Assembly: GCA_917880885.1 (NCBI GenBank)
Contig: OU862921.1
Span: 186,001-250,000 of the forward strand
DNA from: Limnephilus marmoratus
Taxonomy: Eukaryota > Arthropoda > Insecta > Trichoptera > Limnephilidae
Length of the DNA: 64,000 bases
Direction of reading: 5' to 3'
The notes beneath the pieces are model-generated. The model was given only the letters and a program-made list of their open reading frames with translations. It was not told the DNA's origin and made no database searches. The position numbers and the translations under genes are program-made. Positions 55,334 to 64,000 of this stretch are shown piece by piece (the stretch's first letter is position 1; each line of letters starts with the position of its first letter).

Positions 55334-55866
55334 ATGTTTGGTTTTGGGGTAGGTCAGGAAACTCACTTTTTTTTTAGCCCTCCGGGTACAGGCGAAAATC
55401 GACCACTCTGCCTGTCCAGTTTCACCGACCGCAGAGGTCGATTTGGCCTAGCAAGGCGTGTGGACCGGGATTTCATACAAACGGCCGTTCCAAAAAAACG
55501 CGTTTTGGTGATCCGATAATCGACACTTTTCCCCCTCGATCCGCAAGACCTCACGGCGTATTGTCGCTTAAAAAAAAAAAAGACGCTTACGCCCTTTCGA
55601 TTTCCCTCGCCCCCCTCGGCCCGCAGGCGATAATCGACCGTCGCTCCTCGAATTTCGCCGACCGCAGAGATCAATTTGGCCCGAAAGGGGGCACGGACGG
55701 CAATCTCAGCCGGTCAGACCAGATTTCATATAAAAAGATGATGCAGGGTTCACAGCGCACCCAAACGGCGAAAACTACAATTAGATCTCTCACCGACGAA
55801 GAAATTCGGCCTCAGTTATATTTCCCGCCGATAGGTTCACCCGTTAAAAAACGTCGAATCGTTTAG
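55334..55866 (+). pseudogene. Coding-like relic in unit 3
   Basis: Frame 1 (to 55519) matches unit 2. Frame 2 (55561-55866) reads AIIDRRSSNFADRRDQFGPK and IRSLTDEEIRPQLYFPPIGS-PVKKRRIV-stop, an internal diverged repeat of the first (both have a R(P/R)...F(T/A)DRR...F block). Confidence 0.4.
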
Positions 55867-58317
55867 TAAAGAGATTTCCCATACAAAACTGATTTTTCTA
55901 GGGATTTATTCGAATTTTTTTAACGGCGTTCTCGAAAATAGCGGAGAAAAATTGACATTTTAAAGGCCCTTTGCGGGAACTTAGATTGCGGCGAAAACAA
56001 ACATTTTGCACGAAATGTTTTTGATTAAATAGAAGGTATACAAGTTTAAGAAACTTTTAAAATAAAAACATGTATAGCTTCCCATTTAAAATGTTACACT
56101 ATATTGCATCAAATATTGAAATTTTTCTGACATTTTCTGAAATCGATCTATCATCAACAATGCATAATTTTCCAGCCAGTTAATATAAACTCGAGGTAGG
56201 TACTGGCGTTTAAAATGTGAACGATTTAAATGCAGAAAATCGCGGTAGGTACCTACCATTCCATTGGATTATTGCTAATTCGCCAAGTATTTATTGAGAA
56301 AACGCGTAAGTAGGTACCTACACCACCATTATTTTTCTCGGTATGTACTAGGTAGGTACCGGCTTACGAGATTCTTTCCTTTAAATGTTAAATCGAAAAT
56401 TAAAGATATGAAATGAAAAAAATCATCCAAGATGGTAATTTTTGAAATATGTAGGAACACGGAGGTTGCTTCTGGATAACCACTGGTGGTAGGAACGTTA
56501 TTTTTAAATTAATTAAGTTCATTTTCACGTAATGTGCGATTTTTATTCATTCAATTATTATTATTTATTTATACTATTATTTCAAAACAGAAATAATTAC
56601 GGAACTTGAATAGAATTTGAACAGAACTTTCACAGAACGTTAAAATTAACTTGAAAAATTGAAGATTTTTAAATAAATTTTTTGAAAAACCCAGCCTAAA
56701 TATATTTCATATGTTTTTTTTTTACGTATGTGCAGGTACCTACATGCACATAACAACTCGGAATCTGATGATATTGCTTTTGTAAATGTATAATAAAATT
56801 GCTTGAAGTTGAATGGTATAATTTTTTTCAAAAATATTAAATTTACATAGCGTTTTTTTATTTATTTTGTATTTTAATGATAATCATTCAACGTGGAATT
56901 GGTATCGCCGCCCCGGGAACAATTCATTGGTTTCTATATACAATAGTGAGCTTTGGCATCATGAAATTATGCATTGCTAAACTTTTTTTTACATTAGCTC
57001 CAGACAAGAGGCACCGAGGAAAACAATTTCCCTAGGAGCCTACGTCATCTTTGAGGATGCTGTTTGGAGGGTTTTTTGAGGGAAAGAAAGGAGAAGAAGA
57101 TATAAGAAGGAAAAGGGTATGAGGGGTGGGTAGGAATCTGGGGGTCAGTGTGGCCAGGAGTAACGGACGTATGAATCTATTCCTCACACTGCGGTGCGAG
57201 GCGAAGGGTTGGGAGAGTCTGGCTGGAGAGATAAAAAGCCTCCAACAATCATTTTCTTCCGATCCAGCCCGCCACGCAGTGGTTGGGCAAACGTATCCGC
57301 CACCAAGACCTAGACAAATACATACAGTTTCAGAATACAATAGTGAGCTTTGGCATCACGAAATTACGCGACAAAGGCCCGTTCTGAATCTTAGGTGCCT
57401 CTGTAATCTTTGAGGATGCTGTGAGGTGGGTTTTTTAAGGGAAAGGAGGGAGAAGAAGATATGGGAATGAAAAAGGTATGAGGGGTGTTTAGGAAAAAGC
57501 TCCACACAGGAGACCCTGAGGAAAATAATTTCCCTCAGGGTCATGTCATCTTTGGAGATGCTGGGTGAAAGGTTTTTTAAAAAGAAGGAGATGAGAGTTC
57601 TGGGAAGGAAAAGGGTTTAAGGGGTGGGTAGGGATCTGGGGTTCAGTGTGTCCTGGTCATCCGCCTCCAAGACCTAGACAAACCTCACCCCATGAACCCG
57701 GGCACCCCTACTAAATCACCAAACGTAGCGAATCACTTGGAGTGGGGGGTGTGGGAGGAGGAAAACCAGGGAAGGGGGAGGGGAACCCGGGAGGAAGGGG
57801 GGGGGGAGTAGAGTACGCTATGAAAGAATATTTTTTCTGTTCTTTTTTTTACTCGAATAAAACAAAATTTTAAAAGGATAAATACCAGGAGTGCAGAACT
57901 AAGCAAGGGAAAATATATTGAGAACATGTTTTTTTTCAATTATTTCTGGCTTTTTGGGAAAGGTGAATTAATATGCATTTAATTATTTTTTTTACATGAG
58001 CTCCACACAGGAGGCCGTGGGGAAAATTATTTTCCTCAGGTCCTATGTCATCTTTGGGGATGCTGTGTGGAGGATTTTTTTAGGAAAGGAAGGAGATGAG
58101 AGTTCTGGGAAGGAAAAGGGTTTAAGGGGTGGGTAGGAATGTGGGGTTCAGTGTGTCCTGGGCATCCGCCTCCAAGACCTAGACAGACCTCACCCCATGA
58201 ACCCGGGCACCCCTACTAAATCACCAAACGTAGCGAACCACTTGGGGTGACCTACGGCAGAGGTGTTGGTTAACCAATAAAGGTCAACTTTGAGGATTTG
58301 TATTTCTACATAACATT

Positions 58318-58925
58318 ATATACAACGGGTACCCGGCATGCGTTGCAACATCACTGTAACCTCGGGGTCAACTTAATTGTAATGGTTCCATTTCAAGTTC
58401 CGGGAAACTGCATTATAATTCAAGCGCCTTGCAAACGCATGCACTGTATTATAACATTATATACAACGGGTACCCGGCATGCGTTGCAACATCACTGTAA
58501 TCTCAGGGTCAACTTAACTGTAATGGTTCCATTCCAAGTTCCGGGAAACTTCATTATAATGCAAGCGCCTTGCAAGCGCCTGCAATATATTATAACATTA
58601 TATACAACGGGTACCCGGCATGCGTTGCAAGATCACTGTAACCTCGGGGTCAACTTAACTGTAATGGTTCCATTCCAAGTTCCTGGAAACAACATTATAA
58701 TACAAGCGCCTTGCAAACGCCTGCTTTATATTATAACATTATATACAAAGGGTACCCGGCATGCGTTGCAACATCACTGTAACCTCGGGGTCAACCTAAC
58801 TGAACTGGTTCCATTCCAAGTTCAGGGAAACTACATTATTATGCAAGCGCCTTGCAAATACCTGCACTATGTTATAACATTATACACAACGGGTACCCGG
58901 CATGCGTTGCAAGGTCACTGTAACT
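58318..58925 (+). repeat. Minisatellite of unit 3, 141-bp monomers
   Basis: Starts at 58327, 58468, 58609, 58750 and 58891, each exactly 141 bp. It differs from the 126-bp type by 15 extra bases around CTTGCAAACGCCTGC. Because 141 is a multiple of three, a 236-codon frame (58298-59008) runs through it. Confidence 0.9.
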
Positions 58926-59008
58926 TCAGGTTTCTTCATATATTTAATTTAACACACACTCCTCCTCGCTTAATCCACGTTTACACGTCAAATCGCACAG
59001 TGTTTTAA

Positions 59009-59042
59009 CCCGTTAGTTGCTTCTGCAACGGGCAAAACCTAG
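59009..59042 (+). other. Helitron-type 3' terminus, unit 3
   Basis: Stem GTTGC-TTCT-GCAAC inside CCC/GGG, then CAAAACCTAG and T. Confidence 0.65.
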
Positions 59043-59059
59043 TATATATAGTATTGTTT

Positions 59060-59345
59060 GGTTTGGGAAAGCTCTCTTTCCGCGCACTTTTTTGTTGACG
59101 CAAAAAAGACCAGTACGCCCTTTACGTTTCACCCACCTCAAGGTTCACTTTCGGTTCAAGCAAATTCAGTGCACCCTCAGTACTTTGATTTTGCGGAGTT
59201 TATTTTTGTCGACAAAATTAGCGCCTTATTCACAGAAAAACTAACGCGAATCAACGGCGAAAACTAGAACCAATAGTAAAATTACACTCAATTCGGCCAG
59301 GTTACATTTCCCGCCGACAGGTTCGCGTTTCCAAAAAAAAAGATG
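59060..59345 (+). pseudogene. Coding-like relic in unit 4
   Basis: LTQKRPVRPLRFTHLKVHFR is almost identical to units 1 and 5; the frame is then lost and the NSARLHFPPTGS peptide reappears near 59290. An A run after it disrupts the C-terminus. Confidence 0.35.
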
Positions 59346-61324
59346 TCATTTTGGCCATCAGTTTCAATGCAAATGAAAATGCTAGTAATATTGAGTCAGG
59401 TCAGGGATCTCAGACGTCAAATTTTTAGCCTAACAAAGCAGACTTTTCACGGTTTTCGGTAGTGGTTTTACGGTACGCGGCATTGCGGCCCCAAAACCGA
59501 TCCCGGCTCGGATGTTTTTCAAAAATCTAATACAATAGAGAATTCCGCAACTTTTAAAACCAAAATTGTATGCCCATCCCACATAAAATAGTTCAGGAGA
59601 TGCAGACAAAATTCGACATTTTCCGAGAAAAAATCATCAAAACACGTGCTTACAGATTCCATCGGAAGTTTAATTTTTGCTGGCCAGTTCAAATTAACAC
59701 GCTATTCATTCGGGGTAGGTACCTACTTATTTCGGTAGTATTACGAATATGATAAAAAGCAAAGAGATTGCAGGAATTTTTTAAATGTGCAGGTACCTAC
59801 CTGAATGGGTACCTACACAACGAATTAGGTTTTAATGCAATACTAAGGTAAGGTTGTTTCGATGATACTGAATAATTCAACTTTTTTTTATGAAGTTAAT
59901 TTTCACGTTATGTATTGGTTCTACTCAAGTTCTGTTGTTTTATCATTAAAGGCCAGTTACTTTACAAAACAGAAATAATTACAGAACTCGAACGGAACTA
60001 TCTAGAACTGAAAATTTACTAGAAAAATTTGAAGAATTGACATTTTTTTCTTAAACAACCCAGCCTTATTATTTTGTTTTATTTGTTGGTGTGTTGATTA
60101 TGAATGAAGCATGGTTCTATTGGACATTGTAAAATAATAAAAAAATATATTTTACGCGTGTTCTAGGTAGGTACTTACTTGCAGGGACTTTTTTCCTTTA
60201 AAAATCAAAACATGATATTGAATAAATTTATTTGTGCTGAAAAGAAATTTTATAAAATTATTTTATACTCAACACCATGATGGCGTCGTTTTGGTGAAAT
60301 ATTACAACAAAGTACCTACTTAGTACTTACAATACAACTACAAATAGTGAGCTCTGGTATCATGAAATTATGCATTCCTAAACCGTTCATCCGATTGCGA
60401 TGAAACTTTGGGGGAGCGGTCGACTACCTGTTTCCTTTGTAGGCGCTCATTCTTCGCTTCATCCGCATTCAGATATCGTTTTTTCTTCATATATTTAATT
60501 TAACACACACTCCTGCTCGCTTCGTCTTTTAGGGAAACGAAGGAGAGAAGAGTTCTGGGAAGGAAAAGGGTTTAAGGGGTGGGTAGGAATCTGGGGTTCA
60601 GTGTGTCCTGATCATCAGACCTAGACACACCTCATCCCATGAACCCGGGCACCCCTGCTAAATCGCTAAGCGTAGCGAATCACTTAGGGTGACCTATGGC
60701 AGAGGTGTTGGTTAAAAAAGAGGGGGGAGGAAAACCAGGGAGGGGGGAGGGTAACCTGGGAAGGGGGAAGGGAACCCGGGAGGGGGTTTGCGGGATGGAG
60801 GAAGGGGGGGGGGGGGGAGTAGAGTACGCTATGAAAGAATATTTTTTCTGTTCTTTTTTTTTACTCGAATAAAACAAAATTTTAAAAGGATGAATACCAG
60901 GAGTGCAGAACTAAGCAAGGGAAAATATATTAAGAACATGTTTTTTTTCAATTATTTCTGGCTTTTTGGGAAAGGTGAATTTATATGCATTAAATTATTT
61001 TTTTTTTACATGAGCTCCACACAGGAGACCGTGGGGAAAATAATTTACCCATGTCATCTTTGGGGATGCTGTGTGGAGGATTTTTTTAGGAAAGGAAGGA
61101 GATGAGAGTTCTCGGAAGGAAAAGGGTTTAAGGGGTGGGTAGGAATCTGGGGTTCAGTGTGTCCTGGGCATCCGCCTCCAAGACCTAGACAGACCTCACC
61201 CCATGAACCCGGGCACCCCTACTAAATCACCAAACGTAGCGAACCACTTGGGGTGACCTATGGCAGAGGTGTTGGTTAACCAATAAAGGTCAACTTTGGG
61301 GATTTGTATTTCTACATAACATAA

Positions 61325-61930
61325 TATACAACGGGTATCCGGCATGCGTTGCAACATCACTGTAACCTCGGGGTCAACTTAACTGTAATGGTTCCATTCC
61401 AAGTTCCGGGAAACTGCATTATAATTCAAGCGCCTTGCAAACGCATGCACTGTATTATAACATTATATACAACGGGTACCCGGCATGCGTTGCAACATCA
61501 CTGTAATCTCGGGGTCAACTTAACTGTAATGGTTCCATTCCAAGTTCCGGGAAACTACATTATAATGCAAGCGCCTTGCAAACGCCTGCTTTATATTATA
61601 ACATTATATACAAAGGGTACCCGGCATGCGTTGCAACATCACTGTAATCTCGGGGTCAACTTAACTGTAATGGTTCCATTCTAAGTTCCGAGAAACTACA
61701 TTATAATACAAGCGCCTTGCAAACGCCTGTTTTATATTATAACATTATATACAAAGGGTTCCCGGCATGCGTTGCAACATCACTGTAACCTCGGGATCAA
61801 GTTAACTGTATTCCATTCCAAGTTCAGGGAAACTACATTATTATGCAAGCGCCTTGCAAATGCCTGCACTATATTATAACATTATATACAACGGGTACCC
61901 GGCATGCGTTGCAAAGTCACTGTAACCTCA
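61325..61930 (+). repeat. Minisatellite of unit 4, 141-bp monomers
   Basis: Starts at 61333, 61474, 61615, 61756 and 61893; the last monomer is 137 bp, breaking the reading frame. Confidence 0.9.
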
Positions 61931-62009
61931 GGTTTCTTCATATAATTAATTTAACACACACTCCTCCTCGCTTCATCCACATTCACACGCAAATCGCAAA
62001 GTGTTTTAA

Positions 62010-62043
62010 CCCGTCAGTTGCTTCTGCAACGGGCAAAACCTAG
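62010..62043 (+). other. Helitron-type 3' terminus, unit 4
   Basis: Stem as in unit 3 with one bulge change (CCCGTCA), then CAAAACCTAG and T. Confidence 0.65.
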
Positions 62044-64000
62044 TATATATATATTAATGCACAGTTTTGGGAGAGGTCTTTTTCCGCGCACTTTTTGGTT
62101 GACGCAAAAACGACCAGTACGCCCTTAACGTTTCACCCACCTCAAGGTTCACTTTCGGTTGAAGCAAATTCAGACAAGGAAGCCGGGAGTTTTTTTTTTT
62201 CGACAAAATGAAATATATACAGGGATTTATTCTCCTATACGAATCGGCGGCGAAAACTAGAAGCTCTACTCGAATCACTCGATCCGGCTCGGTTGTATTT
62301 CCCGCCGACAGATGGCGTTTGAAAAAAAAAAATGACGAAAAAACCCGCTTATTTCACAAAGGAAAATGCTAGGACCGTTGACGCAGATCTCAAATGTCAA
62401 AGTTTTAGCCTAACAAAACGGAACTCTCGGCGGTTTGGGTCGTTGTTTTTCAGAAAACGACATTGCCGCCGAAAAACCGATTCCGGGCTAGATGTTTTTT
62501 AAAAATACGATAGCCTGAGAGATTCCGCAACTTTTAATAACAATAAAACATACGATTCTCATATAAAATATGTCAGGAGATGCTGACGAAACTCGAAATT
62601 TTCCGAAAAAAAATCATCAAAACACGCGCTCACAGATTCCATCGGAAGTTTAAATATTCCTGGCCAGTTCACATTTACACGTTATTCATTCGGGGTAGGT
62701 ACCTACTTATTTCGGTAGTATTGCAAATATGATGAAAACAGCAAAGATTGCCGGAATTTAAGGAAACGCGCAGGTACCTACCTGAATGGGTACCTACACA
62801 ACGAATTAGGTTTTAATGCAATAAATACTAAGGTAAGGTTGTTTCGATGATACTAAATAATTCAATTTTTTTTTTAAAGTTAATTTTCACGTTCTGTGTT
62901 GGTTCTACTCAAATTCTGTTTTTTCTCAATAAAGGCCAGTTACATCACAAAACTGAAATAATTACGGAACTTTCTAGAACTGAAAATTGACAAGAAAAAT
63001 TTGTAAAATTGTCAATTATTTTTTTTAAACAACCCAGCCTTATTATTTTTATGTTATGTTATTTTTAAATGTGCAGATTATTTATGAATAAAGCGTGGTT
63101 CTATTTGGATATTGTGAAATAACAAAAATATATATATATTACGCTGTTCTAGGTAGGTACTTTCTTGCAGGGACTTTTTTCCTTTAAAAATAAAACATGA
63201 TATTGAATAAAATTATTTGTGCTGAAAAGAAGTTTTTATAAAATTACTTTATGCTCAACAACATAATGGCGTCGTTTTGGTGAAATATTACAACAAAGTA
63301 CCTACTTAGTACTTACAATACAACTACAAATAGTGAGCTCTGGTATCATGAAATTATGCATTGCTAAACCGTTCATCCGATTGCGACGAAATTTTGGGGG
63401 AGCGGTCGACTACCTGTTCCCTTTGTAGGCGCTCATTCCTCGCTTCATCCGCATTCAGACATCATTTTTTCTTCATATATTTAATTTAACACGCCTGCTC
63501 GCTTCGTCTTTTAGGGAAACGAAGGAGAGAAGAGTTCTGGGAAGGAAAAGGGTTTAAGGGGTGGGTAGGAATCTGGGCTTCAGTGTGTCCTGATCATCAG
63601 ACCTAGACACACCTCATCCCATGAACCCGGGCACCCCTGCTAAATCACTAAGCGTAGCGAATCACCTAGGGTGACCTATGGCAGAGGTGTTGGTTAAAAA
63701 AGAGGGGGGATGAAAACCAGGGAGGGGGGAGGGTAACCTGGGAAGGGGGAGGGGAACCCGGAGGGGGTTTTGCGGGATGAAGGAAGGGGGGGGGGGAGTA
63801 GAGTACGCTATGAAAGAATATTTTTTCTGTTCTTTTTTTACTCGAATAAAACGAAATTTTAAAAGGATAAATGCCAGGAGTGCAGAACTAAGCAAGGGAA
63901 AATATATTAAGAACATGTTTTTTTTCAATTATTTCTGGCTTTTTGGGAAAGGTGAATTTATATGCATTTAATTTTTTTTTACATGAGCTCCGCACAGGAG
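62044..64000 (+). repeat. Array unit 5, partial (subtype 2)
   Basis: Nearly the same as the first two thirds of unit 4, with small indels. The window ends within the ACATGAGCTCC start of repeat E, so the minisatellite and terminal hairpin are not seen. Confidence 0.8.
62060..62335 (+). pseudogene. Coding-like relic in unit 5
   Basis: QKRPVRPL-FTHLKVHFR-K on the plus strand, then an EALLESLDPARLYFPPT peptide ending in a stop before an A run (62278-62333). Confidence 0.35.

Larger units (their letters stand above)
55325..59042 (+). repeat. Array unit 3 (subtype 2)
   Basis: Its first ~240 bases match unit 2 closely (TAGCCCTCCGGGTACAGGCG), while its end matches unit 4 (141-bp minisatellite, GCAAAACCTAG). 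It contains several partial repeat E copies (56995-57720, 57990-58270) and a G-rich tract near 57740-57810. The switch inside one unit suggests recombination between subtypes. Confidence 0.8.
59043..62043 (+). repeat. Array unit 4 (subtype 2)
   Basis: Close to unit 5 over its whole visible length (AAATGGGTACCTACACAACG at about 59803 and 62793; AGCGGTCGACTACCTG at about 60416 and 63402). Carries a G-rich tract (60722-60820), repeat E (61010-61290) and five 141-bp-type minisatellite starts. Confidence 0.8.
49146..64000 (+). repeat. Head-to-tail array of ~3-3.7-kb units (four complete, one partial)
   Basis: The start motif TATATA...AGTATTGTTTGG recurs at about 49150, 52131, 55325, 59043 and 62044, always after a CTAG end (except the first). 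Complete units are ~2985, 3194, 3718 and 3001 bp; the fifth is cut at 64000. Order in a unit: coding-like relic, GTAGGTACCTAC-rich spacer, Helitron-like GTGAGCTCTGGCATCATGAA block, repeat E, G-rich tract in most, minisatellite, terminal hairpin plus CTAG. The array interrupts LINE B. Confidence 0.88.

Noticed and set aside
55363..55674. 103-codon minus-strand frame
   Set aside because: Antisense shadow of the coding-like relic of unit 3; the plus-strand peptide is the one shared among units.
58298..59008. 236-codon open frame
   Set aside because: It reads straight through the 141-bp minisatellite; openness follows from a monomer length divisible by three. Reported only as a curiosity.

Overview
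The window is eukaryotic, AT-rich, repeat-dominated DNA, almost certainly from an insect. The signs are many non-LTR retrotransposon (LINE) fragments with an APE-type endonuclease plus reverse transcriptase, an RTE-type LINE with an (ATG)n tail, tRNA-headed SINEs, Helitrons of a kind common in Lepidoptera and Hemiptera, and frequent GTAGGTACCTAC-type runs. I cannot tell Lepidoptera from Hemiptera by eye. I see no intact host gene, no rRNA and no functional tRNA. The region looks like a heterochromatic graveyard of nested mobile elements.

Layout. 1-7331 is a large non-autonomous LTR element: a partial 5' LTR, a PBS, about 6.5 kb of non-coding interior, a purine tract and a 613-bp 3' LTR. 7.3-16 kb is a patchwork of two SINE families, a ~200-bp satellite with a conserved hairpin, LINE 3' ends, one Helitron and a near-perfect SINE palindrome. 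16-27 kb is mostly AT-rich with an RTE fragment bounded by 12-bp target duplications, a GC-rich block that may be a solo LTR, two fold-back elements, a second satellite cluster and a second Helitron. 27-33 kb is a stack of nested LINEs whose junctions and target duplications can be read directly.

33-49 kb is the most gene-like part. Two copies (A, minus, 33117-38294; B, plus, 46285-49145) of one LINE lie in opposite orientation. Each carries, between ORF1 and the endonuclease/RT ORF2, a long open frame of about 19-residue Phe/Tyr/Pro repeats that I do not recognise. Between the two copies lies a pair of diverged inverted repeats (~345 bp, 38632-38975 and 45944-46285). These enclose a broken gene with a nuclease-like motif and a tesmin/TSO1-like CXC cysteine cluster, itself separated from the left arm by a nested LINE. 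That arrangement suggests a decayed terminal-inverted-repeat element carrying a CXC-protein gene.

49146-64000 is a head-to-tail array of four complete units and a partial fifth, each about 3.0-3.7 kb, which interrupts LINE copy B and runs off the window. Each complete unit contains a short coding-like relic, Helitron-like sequence, a G-rich tract, a 126- or 141-bp minisatellite and a Helitron-type 3' end (hairpin followed by CTAG). The units fall into two subtypes in the order 1,1,2,2. The coding features are all from mobile elements and nearly all are broken; the window records successive insertions rather than a working pathway.
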